A stretch of 64,000 bases of DNA from Virgibacillus sp. LDC-1 (lineage in GTDB: Bacteria > Bacillota > Bacilli > Bacillales > Amphibacillaceae), in the NCBI RefSeq assembly GCF_030137545.1, contig NZ_JARUVL010000001.1:310070-374069 (forward strand). Direction: 5' to 3'. Under the pieces are notes generated by a model that saw nothing but the letters and a program-made list of their open reading frames with translations, was not told the DNA's origin and searched no databases. Below, piece after piece: positions 1 through 8,744 of this stretch. How positions within the stretch are numbered: the first letter of the stretch is position 1; every line of letters begins with the position of its first letter. Position numbers and translations under genes: made by a program.

Positions 1-1236
1 CCTGGTGTAAGTGCCTTTCCTGACTTTACCGATGAGAAAGCACGTAAATGGTGGGGAGAAAAGCATGCTTTTTACACGAAGATGGGCATCGAAGGTATTT
101 GGAATGATATGAATGAGCCGGCTGTCTTTAATGAAACAAAGACAATGGATGTAAATGTCATGCACCGTAACGATGGGAATCCAACAACACACCGCGAGCT
201 GCACAATGTATATGGCTTTTTAATGGGACAGGCAACATATGAAGGATTAAAAGAACAGTTAGAAGGTAAACGCCCATTCTTGCTTACGCGAGCAGGCTAC
301 GCTGGTGTGCAACGCTATGCAGCAGTGTGGACTGGTGATAATCGAAGCTTTTGGGAGCATTTGCAAATGGCTTTGCCGATGATTATGAACCTTGGAATAT
401 CGGGCGTTCCATTTGCTGGTCCTGATGTAGGTGGATTTGCACATGATACAAATGCAGAACTGCTTACACGCTGGACACAGGTTGGGGCGTTTACACCTTA
501 CTTCCGCAACCATTCTGCAATCGGCTTCCGTTATCAAGAGCCGTGGCAATTTGGAGAAAAGTATGAAGCGATTATTAAAAAGTATATTCGCATGCGGTAT
601 GAATGGATGCCACAGCTTTACTCATTGTTTTATGAGGCGAGTAAAACTGGACTCCCTGTAATGCGACCATTACTTATGGAGTTTCCACGCGATGAGAAAA
701 CGTATAATATTAATGATCAGTTTATGCTTGGAGATAATGTAATGATTGCGCCAATTATGATGCCATCCGTTACAGATCGCGCGGTATATTTCCCAGCTGG
801 GATGTGGATCGATGTGGAAACAGGTACAACCTATGAAGGAAACAAAACACATCTTATCCATGCAGCACTTGATAAGTTACCAATTTTTGTGAAACGTGGC
901 TCAGCTATTATGCAAACGGTGTGGGAATCAAATAAAGAAAAAGCATATAAGACATTAATGTTACATGTGTTTGCTGGAGAAGATGGTGATAGCTATCAAT
1001 TTACGTATTATGATGATGATGGCGAAACATTTGCTTTTGAAAATGGAGACTATTTACAGCTAAATATAGACATTCGTTCTACAGCTGAGCGTATTACTTT
1101 ATCAGTAGAAAAAAGTGGCGCATATATACCACCATACCATGAAATAAATCTAATGTTAGTAGGGCGAAAAGAAGGACAGCATGTTATAATAAATGGGGAA
1201 AAATGCAAAGGTAATCCTGTGATAACACTTGTATAA
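1..1236 (+). CDS. Alpha-glucosidase, glycoside hydrolase family 31 (3' part)
   Basis: The reading frame is open from the first base, so this is the C-terminal part of a longer enzyme whose start lies outside the window; 411 codons are visible. The GH31 nucleophile motif WNDMNEP is at visible residues 34-40, and the acid/base region WTGDNRSFW lies about 75 residues later. The C-terminal beta domains follow. GH31 enzymes of this type release glucose from malto- or isomalto-oligosaccharides, and no signal peptide can be judged here. A LacI-type regulator starts 33 bases downstream, which suggests a sugar-inducible operon. The family is clear; the exact substrate is not. Confidence 0.93.
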   Translation, partial: PGVSAFPDFTDEKARKWWGEKHAFYTKMGIEGIWNDMNEPAVFNETKTMDVNVMHRNDGNPTTHRELHNVYGFLMGQATYEGLKEQLEGKRPFLLTRAGYAGVQRYAAVWTGDNRSFWEHLQMALPMIMNLGISGVPFAGPDVGGFAHDTNAELLTRWTQVGAFTPYFRNHSAIGFRYQEPWQFGEKYEAIIKKYIRMRYEWMPQLYSLFYEASKTGLPVMRPLLMEFPRDEKTYNINDQFMLGDNVMIAPIMMPSVTDRAVYFPAGMWIDVETGTTYEGNKTHLIHAALDKLPIFVKRGSAIMQTVWESNKEKAYKTLMLHVFAGEDGDSYQFTYYDDDGETFAFENGDYLQLNIDIRSTAERITLSVEKSGAYIPPYHEINLMLVGRKEGQHVIINGEKCKGNPVITLV

Positions 1237-1269
1237 TGATTACTTAATTGAAGGGTAGGGGGTGGATGT

Positions 1270-2298
1270 ATGGTAACCATTAAAGATGTAGCAAAGGCCA
1301 GTGGAGTATCCCCCTCTACGGTTTCGAGAGTAATTGCGGATAATTCTAGAATAAGCTTAGAAACAAAAAAGAAAGTACGAAAGGTAATGAAGGAATTAGG
1401 ATATCATCCGAATATTAACGCGCGTAACTTGGTTGTGAAATCAACGAAAGCGATTGGCGTAATAATGCCTTCATCTACAAATAAAGCGTTACAAAATCCG
1501 TTTTTTCCAGAAATATTACGGGGAATTGGCTCAGTTATCCATGAAATGCAATATTCGCTGTCATTATCTACTGGTGAAACGGAAGAAGAGATTTTTGAAG
1601 AAGTACAACGAATGGTTTACGGAAGCTACGTGGATGGGTTAATCCTACTTTATTCTCGTGTGGATGATCGGTTAATGAAATTTCTGCATCAGCAAGACTT
1701 TCCTTTTGTTATTGTCGGGAAGCCTTATGAGCATGAACAAGAAATTACCCACGTCGATAATGATAATTTTCGGGCAGGAAAAGAAATAACGAATTATTTA
1801 ATTGAGCAAGGCCATCAAAAAATTGCGTTTATCGGTGGTTCCACTGATTTATTTGTAACAATGGATCGGGAAGCAGGCTATGAAGCTGCATTAAAGCAGG
1901 CAGGTCTTGTTAGCTCACAAGAATATAAAATTCATACGGAATTTTTGGAATCAGGAGGACGTGAAGCAGTAGGGAATTTGTTCTCGCTTCGTGATCGACC
2001 AACAGCTATTGTTGTGAGTGACGATTTAATTAGTCTTGGTGTGCTCAGTATGCTAAAGGAATTCAAATGCTCTGTTCCGGACGATATTTCACTCGTTAGC
2101 TTTAACAATGTATATCTCTCGGAAATCACAAGTCCGTCTTTAACTACCGTTGATGTTAACATTTATGATTTGGGAGCGTACTCCGCTAAAGCATTAATTG
2201 AAAAGACGTTGAATAAAGGAGAACCTGCAAAGCGAATCATTATCCCACATCAAATTATTTATCGTGATTCCGTAAAAAAAATCAATAAAGTGTTATAG
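1270..2298 (+). CDS. LacI/GalR family transcriptional regulator
   Basis: This 342-residue protein begins with a typical LacI helix-turn-helix at residues 3-22 (IKDVAKASGVSPSTVSRVI) and a hinge helix near residue 50. A periplasmic-binding-protein-like sugar-sensing domain fills residues 60-340. The start is supported by a GGGGGTGG Shine-Dalgarno stretch. It lies just after an alpha-glucosidase gene, like maltose regulators of Bacillaceae, so control of that sugar operon is likely by context. The effector is not shown by the sequence. A strong terminator follows immediately, making this the last gene of its operon. Confidence 0.92.
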   Translation: MVTIKDVAKASGVSPSTVSRVIADNSRISLETKKKVRKVMKELGYHPNINARNLVVKSTKAIGVIMPSSTNKALQNPFFPEILRGIGSVIHEMQYSLSLSTGETEEEIFEEVQRMVYGSYVDGLILLYSRVDDRLMKFLHQQDFPFVIVGKPYEHEQEITHVDNDNFRAGKEITNYLIEQGHQKIAFIGGSTDLFVTMDREAGYEAALKQAGLVSSQEYKIHTEFLESGGREAVGNLFSLRDRPTAIVVSDDLISLGVLSMLKEFKCSVPDDISLVSFNNVYLSEITSPSLTTVDVNIYDLGAYSAKALIEKTLNKGEPAKRIIIPHQIIYRDSVKKINKVL

Positions 2299-2328
2299 AA
2301 AAGCTAAGCCTGGTGGTTTAGCTTTTTT
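2299..2328 (+). terminator. Rho-independent terminator after the LacI gene
   Basis: A 12-bp stem (2299-2310 with 2315-2326, one G-T wobble) closes a TGGT tetraloop and runs into a T tract. It begins right after the stop codon of the LacI-type gene and overlaps the spacer before the flavodoxin. Confidence 0.9.
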
Positions 2329-2350
2329 GGCGCCTAAAAGGAGGGGTATG

Positions 2351-2803
2351 ATGCGTAAATTCCTTATTCTATATACAAGTACTACAGGAAGTACGGAACA
2401 AATGGCAGAAGTGATGGAAGCCCATTTAAAAGCGAATAATTGTGAAGTAGAAATGCAGATGATTGATTTTTATCGACTACGTAAAGAATCGTTTACAACA
2501 TATGATGCAGTTTTAATTGGAACGTATACATGGAATAATGGGGAATCCCCTTATGAGATGGAGGATTTTCTAGAAGAATTAGATAGATGCGATTTAAGTG
2601 GTCCTGTGTTTGCAGTTTTTGGTTCAGCCGATTCATTTTATGATACTTATGGTGCTGCAATTGATTTAGTTTATGACCTTTTACAGAACAAAAAGTGTAA
2701 CTTAATGCCACAAACGTTGAAGGTTAACTTACAACCAAAGGAAGCTGATATTGCGAGCTGTAAAGATTTTGTGAATCAAGTTTTGGAAGTAATTCAACAA
2801 TAA
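2351..2803 (+). CDS. Flavodoxin
   Basis: A 150-residue FMN-binding electron carrier. The phosphate-binding loop TSTTGSTEQMA sits directly after the first beta strand (residues 8-18), and the flavin-flanking stretch GTYTWNNGESP is near residue 58. Length and motifs fit short-chain flavodoxins. The second of two adjacent ATG codons is chosen because AAGGAGG at 2338-2344 then has a spacing of 6 bases. An upstream TTG in frame lies before this ribosome site and is unlikely. It stands alone between a terminator and the murR gene, and its redox partner is not evident here. Confidence 0.88.
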   Translation: MRKFLILYTSTTGSTEQMAEVMEAHLKANNCEVEMQMIDFYRLRKESFTTYDAVLIGTYTWNNGESPYEMEDFLEELDRCDLSGPVFAVFGSADSFYDTYGAAIDLVYDLLQNKKCNLMPQTLKVNLQPKEADIASCKDFVNQVLEVIQQ

Positions 2804-2886
2804 ATAGAATCATATTATATATTTTCGTTCTTACATGATAAAATAAATGAACGTATCATCAAAAAAGGATAAGAGGATGTTATAAA

Positions 2887-3738
2887 ATGGCAGAAGGTAT
2901 ATTGTCAAGAATAAAAGAAAGAATGACAATCTTTTCTAAAACGGAGAAAAAAATTGCAGCATATATATTGATGCATGCAGAGCTTATTCCAAATATAACT
3001 ACAAAGGAATTAGCAAATAAAGCAAATGTTAGTGAAGCGAGTGTTATTCGTTTTGCAAAAGCAATCGGAATCGGTAGCTTTAAATCATTTAAAATTGCAT
3101 TAGCGCAGGAACTAGTAACGAATGAAGAATATATTACTGACTTTTCCATTATTCAAAAAAAGGATTCTCCGTACGAATTATTTCAAAAAGTAGTCCACGT
3201 AAATAGAGGAGCAATTGATTTACTTTCCAGTTCTTTAGAAAAAAAAGAATTAGAGCGTGCAGTTCATGTATTAAAAAAAGCGCGCAAAATTATTTTTTTT
3301 GGTGTAGGCGGTTCATCCATTGCCGCAATGGATGCTATATATAAATTTACTAAGCTTGGATTTAGTGCGGAGTTTAGTCAAGACTTTCACTATATGCTTT
3401 CGCTTATTCCTTATTTGACCGATCAAGATGTTTTTGTAGCAATCAGTATGTCGGGGGAAACAAAGGATGTGCTTGATCTTGCACAGTTCGCACAAAAAAA
3501 AGGAGCAACATTAATAGCAATAACCAATATAAACAAATCTAGCCTTTATAAAAAAGCAAATATTAGACTTGCAACCCCTATTGTTGAAAAAGATTTTAGA
3601 GTTGGGAGCATCACTTCTAGGATGACACAATTGACCGTTATCGATAGCTTATATATTAGTTTGTTTAATAGCATTGGAAAAGGCGTTATTGAACAATATC
3701 AAGAAGCTAGAGAAGAAATGGTGAAACTAAGGAGGTAA
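2887..3738 (+). CDS. murR: MurR-like RpiR-family transcriptional regulator
   Basis: A 283-residue RpiR-type regulator. The N-terminal helix-turn-helix domain occupies about residues 1-77, with the recognition region NKANVSEASVIRFAKAIG. A SIS sugar-phosphate-binding domain occupies about residues 105-250 (VGGSSIAAMDAIYKF and ISMSGETKDVLDLA). It is followed by murQ, murP and mupG, so it is the probable N-acetylmuramic acid regulator; MurR of Enterobacteria responds to MurNAc-6-phosphate. A separate promoter with a palindrome lies between it and murQ, so it probably controls that promoter. The specific name rests on gene context. Confidence 0.85.
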   Translation: MAEGILSRIKERMTIFSKTEKKIAAYILMHAELIPNITTKELANKANVSEASVIRFAKAIGIGSFKSFKIALAQELVTNEEYITDFSIIQKKDSPYELFQKVVHVNRGAIDLLSSSLEKKELERAVHVLKKARKIIFFGVGGSSIAAMDAIYKFTKLGFSAEFSQDFHYMLSLIPYLTDQDVFVAISMSGETKDVLDLAQFAQKKGATLIAITNINKSSLYKKANIRLATPIVEKDFRVGSITSRMTQLTVIDSLYISLFNSIGKGVIEQYQEAREEMVKLRR

Positions 3739-3752
3739 AAATTTTAACATAA

Positions 3753-3816
3753 ATGAAATTTTATTTCATAAAATACACATATAATATTGACTTTTAATTT
3801 CAAATTCTTGTAGAAT
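3753..3816 (+). promoter_or_regulatory. murQ promoter with upstream palindromic operator candidate
   Basis: The inverted repeat ATGAAAT-TTT-ATTTCAT lies at 3753-3769. Downstream is a sigma-A type promoter, TTGACT (3787-3792), an 18-base spacer and TAGAAT (3811-3816). Half sites TTTCA and TGAAA recur around the -10 region. The placement between murR and murQ suggests the binding site of the RpiR-type protein; binding itself is inferred. Confidence 0.6.
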
Positions 3817-3851
3817 GAAAATAGATAGAAAGGAAAGGAGGAGCGGTTCAT

Positions 3852-4742
3852 ATGTTAGAAAAGCTCGGGACAGAAAAGAGAAATAACGCTACTACTCATT
3901 TAGATGAAATGTCTGTATATGAGATTTTAGTTGCAATGAATGAAGAAGATGCAAAGGTTTCCAACGTTGTAAAAACGCAGCTATCACATATTGAAAAAGC
4001 AGTTCATGCTGTTATCCAATCCTTTAACAAGGGTGGTAGATTAATCTATGTAGGCGCGGGAACTAGTGGAAGATTAGGTGTTCTTGATGCCGTAGAATGT
4101 GTTCCTACATTCGGTTCCCCATCTGAGATGGTTCAAGGTTTAATTGCGGGAGGAATGAAAGCGTTTACTGTTGCGGTTGAAGGTGCAGAAGATGATGAGG
4201 AACTGGGAGTAACGGATTTAAAAGATATCCATCTTTCTGAAAATGACACTGTTATTGGAATTGCTGCTAGTGGGAGAACGCCCTATGTTATAGGTGCTTT
4301 AAAATATGCAAACGAGAAAAATTCTAACACCATCAGCATATCTTGTAATAAGGAGGCGAAAATGAGTGAGTTTGCAACGGTTTCAATTGAACTAGAAACA
4401 GGACCAGAAGTATTAACAGGTTCTACTAGATTAAAAGCTGGGACCGCACAAAAAATGGTGTTAAATATGATCTCCACCGCTTCGATGATTGGAATAGGAA
4501 AAGTATATCAAAATTTAATGGTTGATCTTAAACCTACCAATCAAAAACTAGAGGAAAGATCTAAACGAATCATTATGGATGCAACTGATGTCGATTACGA
4601 GACAGCAAATGCGTACTATGAAAAATCCAATCATCACGTTAAAACAGCAATTGTTATGATTCTACTACAATGTTCCAATGTGGAAGCACAGCGAAAAATC
4701 AAACAAGCGAATGGTTTTGTTCGTAAGGCGTTATCCAAATAA
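3852..4742 (+). CDS. murQ: N-acetylmuramic acid 6-phosphate etherase MurQ
   Basis: A 296-residue SIS-domain etherase that splits MurNAc-6-phosphate into GlcNAc-6-phosphate and D-lactate in the cytoplasm. The sugar-phosphate loop and catalytic stretch GAGTSGRLGVLDAVEC lies near residues 68-83. The second family block is GLIAGGMKAFTVAVEGAEDD, with family-typical acidic residues. Length is normal for MurQ. A strong AAAGGAGGAG ribosome site precedes the ATG. It sits 12 bases before murP and downstream of its own promoter, and its product can be handled by NagA and NagB encoded later in the window. Confidence 0.97.
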   Translation: MLEKLGTEKRNNATTHLDEMSVYEILVAMNEEDAKVSNVVKTQLSHIEKAVHAVIQSFNKGGRLIYVGAGTSGRLGVLDAVECVPTFGSPSEMVQGLIAGGMKAFTVAVEGAEDDEELGVTDLKDIHLSENDTVIGIAASGRTPYVIGALKYANEKNSNTISISCNKEAKMSEFATVSIELETGPEVLTGSTRLKAGTAQKMVLNMISTASMIGIGKVYQNLMVDLKPTNQKLEERSKRIIMDATDVDYETANAYYEKSNHHVKTAIVMILLQCSNVEAQRKIKQANGFVRKALSK

Positions 4743-4754
4743 GGAGGGGTAGAA

Positions 4755-6134
4755 ATGAGAAAAGAAGAGAAAATGGCTACAGACATATTAGAACAGGTAG
4801 GAGGCAAAGGAAATATACAACGAATCACTCACTGTATGACCAGACTCAGATTATCATTAAAAGACGATTCGAAAGCTAATTACGATGAGCTGAAGAAAGT
4901 AGACGGAGTGATGGGAGTAGTTGTAGACGAAACACTTCAAATTGTAATTGGTCCTGGTACAGTTAACCGTGTTGCTGAAGAAATGAGTCAAATAACTGGG
5001 TTAGGTGTTGGAGAAGATGCTGAGCCAGAATTAGACAATCTAACCTTTGAAGAAAAAGCAGCTTTGCAACATCACAATATGAAACAAAAAAACAAAACGC
5101 CATTTAAAAATTTTCTAAGAAGAATTGGGAATATATTCATACCACTTATTCCTGGTCTTGTTGCTTCCGGTATCATTAATGGAGGAGCCAACTTTGCAAA
5201 AAACGCTGGAGTAAGTCCTGAGGAAACATGGATGCAAATTTTGCTTTTACTTGGAAGCGGTATCTTTGCTTATCTAGCAATACTTGTTGGTTGGAATACT
5301 GCCAAAGAATTCGGCGGAACGCCAGTTCTCGGTGCAATTGCAGGTATGTTCTTATTTAATCCGATGCTAGCAGATATAACCATATATGGAGAGCCACTTG
5401 TTGCTGGCCGAGGCGGATTGTTTGGGGTGATTTTTGCAGCATGGCTCATGAGCTTTGTTGAAAAACGTGTACGTAAAGTGATTCCTGCAGCAGTAGACAT
5501 TATTTTTACTCCTTTATTTACCGTATTAATTGTAGGTATTGTTTCCTTGTATGCGGTTATGCCAGTGGCAGGTGTTATATCGGATGGAATTACAAAAGGA
5601 TTAACTGCATTAATAGAAGTAGGCGGACTAGTTGCTGGAGCAGTCTTAGCAGGGTTCTTCCTTCCGTTGGTAATGGTTGGCTTACATCATGGACTAACAC
5701 CAATTCACTTAGAACTTATAAATACGTATGGTAATACGGCCTTACTAACAATCCTTGCTATGGCTGGAGCAGGTCAAGTAGGTGCAGCAATTGCAATTTA
5801 TGTAAAGACGAAAAATCAACGTTTGCGAAATATCATTAAAGGGGGACTACCAGTTGGGTTTTTAGGTATTGGAGAACCACTGCTTTATGGAGTAACATTA
5901 CCATTAGGACGTCCATTTATTACAGCATGTCTAGGGGCATCTTTTGGTGGAGCATTTCAAGCAGTTATGCATACTGCTGCAACTGGAATCGGCGTGTCAG
6001 GACTATCGCTAATCCCTTTAATTGATGATGGGAAATTTGTAATTTACTTCTTAGGACTAGTAATTTCGTATGCAGGCGGATTTTTCTTTACTTATTTATT
6101 TGGATTTAAAGAAGAAATGGCAAGAGATATATAG
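4755..6134 (+). CDS. murP: PTS N-acetylmuramic acid transporter, EIIBC (MurP)
   Basis: A 459-residue phosphotransferase permease with a fused EIIB and EIIC. The EIIB phosphorylation cysteine is Cys27 in RITHCMTRLRL. From about residue 115 there are around ten hydrophobic segments of the glucose/sucrose EIIC type, including GLHHGLTPIHLELI and GIGEPLLYGV. No EIIA domain is present, so a EIIA encoded elsewhere must donate phosphate, as known for MurP. It imports MurNAc as MurNAc-6-phosphate for MurQ. AAGGAGGGG precedes the start, and a strong terminator follows the stop. Specificity is assigned from context with murQ and mupG. Confidence 0.9.
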   Translation: MRKEEKMATDILEQVGGKGNIQRITHCMTRLRLSLKDDSKANYDELKKVDGVMGVVVDETLQIVIGPGTVNRVAEEMSQITGLGVGEDAEPELDNLTFEEKAALQHHNMKQKNKTPFKNFLRRIGNIFIPLIPGLVASGIINGGANFAKNAGVSPEETWMQILLLLGSGIFAYLAILVGWNTAKEFGGTPVLGAIAGMFLFNPMLADITIYGEPLVAGRGGLFGVIFAAWLMSFVEKRVRKVIPAAVDIIFTPLFTVLIVGIVSLYAVMPVAGVISDGITKGLTALIEVGGLVAGAVLAGFFLPLVMVGLHHGLTPIHLELINTYGNTALLTILAMAGAGQVGAAIAIYVKTKNQRLRNIIKGGLPVGFLGIGEPLLYGVTLPLGRPFITACLGASFGGAFQAVMHTAATGIGVSGLSLIPLIDDGKFVIYFLGLVISYAGGFFFTYLFGFKEEMARDI

Positions 6135-6141
6135 TATAAAG

Positions 6142-6167
6142 AAAAAGAGGGGGATTCCCCTCTTTTT
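6142..6167 (+). terminator. Terminator-like hairpin between murP and mupG
   Basis: An 11-bp perfect stem (6142-6152 with 6157-6167) closes a GATT loop and ends in five T. It lies just before the ribosome site of mupG. Since no separate mupG promoter is obvious in the 18 bases that follow, it may attenuate rather than fully stop transcription. Confidence 0.8.
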
Positions 6168-6186
6168 CACGCAGGAGGTTATCGAA

Positions 6187-7263
6187 GTGATAGGGATATC
6201 CGTGTATTTAGGGAATGGTCTTATAAGTGACCAAGCTCCTTATATCCGAAAAATGAAGGAATGTGGATTTCAATCTATTTTTACATCCCTTCATATTCCA
6301 GAGGATGATCATTCAATTTATAGAAAACAATTATATGATTTAGGACTACTCGCTAAAGAATTGGAAATGGAGCTTATGGCTGATATTTCTCCAGCTTCGT
6401 TACAAACGCTAGGGTATGATTGGAGCAATGCTGAGAGATTGCTTGATTGGGGATTAACAGGGTTACGAATTGATTATGGTGTGGCAGAGGAAAATATTGT
6501 TCGTTTGTCGAAAAAAATGAAAATAGCGTTAAATGCAAGTACGATAACTCCGAAGCTAATAGATGAATTAAAACAAAAAGGATTAGTAGTAGAAAACGTT
6601 GAAGCATGGCATAATTATTACCCACGTCCGGAGACTGGGCTCGGCTGGACTGATTTTCAAAATAGAAATAGTTGGTTAAAAGATGAAGGGGTAGCTATCA
6701 TGGCATTTATTCCCGGTGACCATACATTAAGAGGTCCACTATATAATACATTGCCTACTCTTGAAGCGCATCGAAACGCATCTCCATTTTCTTCATTCTT
6801 GGAACTGAAAAATAGAGGCAAAGTAGAGAAAATAATAATAGGCGATATTGAAATTAGTACGGATAGCTTAAAACAGTTTCAAGCATATAGGGAAGGAGAA
6901 ATATTGCTTCGTGCAGAACCAGTTAAGCTAAAAGATAAAAGTATAATACAGAAGGTAGCAGGGGTGCATACAAATCGTTCGGATAATGCGAGAGATTGTA
7001 TTAGGTCAGTAGAGTCAAGGCACTATGCATCAATTGGCAAGGAATCAATCAAACCCGAAAATTGTATTGAACGTCCAAGGGGAACAATCACAATTGATAA
7101 TGAGAATTATAGACGTTATCAAGGAGAATTACAGATTACATTGTCTAATTTGCCAGCTGATGAAAAAGTGAATGTGATAGGAAGGGTCATAGAAGATGAC
7201 TTGCGTGTACTGCAATGGGTTTCTGGTGATCAAAAGTTTCGGATTCAATGGATGGAAGGATAA
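6187..7263 (+). CDS. mupG: 6-phospho-N-acetylmuramidase MupG (DUF871 family)
   Basis: The start is a GTG at 6187, set 8 bases after AGGAGG (6173-6178). An earlier in-frame ATG falls inside murP and before the terminator, so it is rejected. The 358-residue product has an N-terminal TIM-barrel-like domain (about 1-235, with GISVYLGNG, WHNYYPRPETGL and AFIPGD) and a C-terminal beta-rich domain of the kind found in DUF871 proteins. In Staphylococcus aureus MupG cleaves cytoplasmic MurNAc-6P-GlcNAc into MurNAc-6P and GlcNAc. Position directly after murQ-murP supports this role, so the locus may import the disaccharide as well as free MurNAc. Confidence 0.88.
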   Translation: MIGISVYLGNGLISDQAPYIRKMKECGFQSIFTSLHIPEDDHSIYRKQLYDLGLLAKELEMELMADISPASLQTLGYDWSNAERLLDWGLTGLRIDYGVAEENIVRLSKKMKIALNASTITPKLIDELKQKGLVVENVEAWHNYYPRPETGLGWTDFQNRNSWLKDEGVAIMAFIPGDHTLRGPLYNTLPTLEAHRNASPFSSFLELKNRGKVEKIIIGDIEISTDSLKQFQAYREGEILLRAEPVKLKDKSIIQKVAGVHTNRSDNARDCIRSVESRHYASIGKESIKPENCIERPRGTITIDNENYRRYQGELQITLSNLPADEKVNVIGRVIEDDLRVLQWVSGDQKFRIQWMEG

Positions 7264-7383
7264 AAAGCTTAAAAAGAAACAATTTTCTATGGAGTTTTTA
7301 ATAGAAAATGAATACTAAAAACGTGTTATTAATCAATGTTCGACTATCATGTAAGGTAAAGTGTATAAACAATAAAGTTGAGT

Positions 7384-7430
7384 TAAAGCCTTAACTCTAT
7401 GAAATTTAGAGTTAAGGCTTTAGTTTTTTA
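7384..7430 (+). terminator. Rho-independent terminator after mupG
   Basis: A 14-bp perfect stem (7385-7398 with 7408-7421, extendable by a T-A pair) is followed by TTTTTT. It separates mupG from the convergent namZ gene. A smaller hairpin (ATTTTCTA and TAGAAAAT) occurs at about 7282-7312. Confidence 0.9.
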
Positions 7431-7461
7431 AAAAGGAAAAATGTCACTCGTATCTTTCCTT

Positions 7462-8727
7462 CTATCTATACAATAAATAGTCTTTTCGAAGATGTTTGAA
7501 CGCTTTTAATTCATTTTTCCATCTCTTTTCAATTGCTGCAACAGATGTTCCACGTTCGATTTCCTCTCGAACCCATCCGTTTCCGATCAAATTGTCAAAG
7601 AATGAAATACCAGCGCTATTTTCCGCTCTAAACTGAAAATCGTCTGGATACATATCATGCAATGTTTTAACGATATGCAATCCGGTAGTAACAGGATCGT
7701 AAACTTTTTTATTCGTTACATGGATTTGAATTCCATGACTTAATGTCCCACTATGCTTTGAAAAAGTTGGTGTAAAGGAGGCTGCTCGAAACCTTACCCC
7801 AGGAATGTGTATATTGTTCATTGCCTCAGCAAAAGCTGTACTATTAATAAATGGTGCTCCAATTAGTTCAAAAGGTTTCGTAGTTCCTCTTCCTTCTGAT
7901 ATATTTGTCCCTTCAATTAATGCTGCGCCAGGATAAACAAAGGCAGTATCAAGTGTAGGCATATTTGGAGATGGTAGAACGAATGAGAGTGGTGTATCCG
8001 AGTAATCCATTGATCGTTTCCATCCGTTCATTTGGATTACCGTTAAATCTGCATCAATGTCATATGCTTCATTAAATAGGAGTGCTAATTCTCCTACAGT
8101 CATTCCATGTCGAAGTGGAATAGGATAGTTGCCAACAAAGGATTTATATGCCGGGTCTAGTACAGGACCTTCTACTTTTTGACCTCCTAAAGGATTAGGA
8201 CGATCTAAAACAACAAAAGGGATATTGTTTTCTTGGGCTGCTTCCATGGCATAGGCCATCGTATAGATATACGTATAAAATCGAGTGCCAACATCTTGAA
8301 TATCAAAGAGAAGAAGATCGACATTTTCAAGCATCTCTGGAGTTGGCTTTCGGGTTTTCCCGTATAAACTGTATACAGGAAGCCCTGTTTGTTCATCAAT
8401 ATAGTATTCAACATATTCTCCTGCCTGTGCATCACCACGGACACCATGCTCAGGTCCGTATAAAGCAGTTAATTCGATTTCTGGATCCTTGTAAAGAACA
8501 TCCACAATGCTATTTAATTGTTGATCAACACCTGTTGGATTAGTAATTAGTCCTATTCGCTTTCCTTTAACTAAATCTTTTTGGTCGCTTAATAAAGCTT
8601 CTACACCAAGCTGGAAAGATTGTTTTTTTCCTTTACCGTTCGTTGCTGGTGTATCTTGAGCAACCAAATACGTAAATGAAATACACGCGAAGATTAAAGT
8701 TAACAGAGTCATCCATGTTTTTTTCAA
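7462..8727 (-). CDS. namZ: Exo-beta-N-acetylmuramidase NamZ (DUF1343, YbbC-like), secreted
   Basis: The start is a TTG at 8727, preceded by AACAGGAGGG. The open frame continues upstream into the neighbouring gene, but that part is not credible as protein. The 421-residue product has a signal peptide (two Lys, then TWMTLLTLIFACISFTYLVA). DUF1343 hallmarks include YGPEHGVRGDAQAGE, DLLLFDIQDVGTRFYTYI and LDRPNPLGG. Known NamZ releases MurNAc from non-reducing ends of glycan chains outside the cell. The gene follows the AmiE-like gene by 17 bases on the same strand, so both form one operon feeding MurP. Confidence 0.92.
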   Translation of the reverse strand: MKKTWMTLLTLIFACISFTYLVAQDTPATNGKGKKQSFQLGVEALLSDQKDLVKGKRIGLITNPTGVDQQLNSIVDVLYKDPEIELTALYGPEHGVRGDAQAGEYVEYYIDEQTGLPVYSLYGKTRKPTPEMLENVDLLLFDIQDVGTRFYTYIYTMAYAMEAAQENNIPFVVLDRPNPLGGQKVEGPVLDPAYKSFVGNYPIPLRHGMTVGELALLFNEAYDIDADLTVIQMNGWKRSMDYSDTPLSFVLPSPNMPTLDTAFVYPGAALIEGTNISEGRGTTKPFELIGAPFINSTAFAEAMNNIHIPGVRFRAASFTPTFSKHSGTLSHGIQIHVTNKKVYDPVTTGLHIVKTLHDMYPDDFQFRAENSAGISFFDNLIGNGWVREEIERGTSVAAIEKRWKNELKAFKHLRKDYLLYR

Positions 8728-8744
8728 GAGCCTTATCCCTCCTG

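Noticed and set aside
259..549. Antisense frames across the alpha-glucosidase and many other genes
   Set aside because: They lie wholly inside well-supported genes on the other strand and lack ribosome sites; they are shadows of codon bias.
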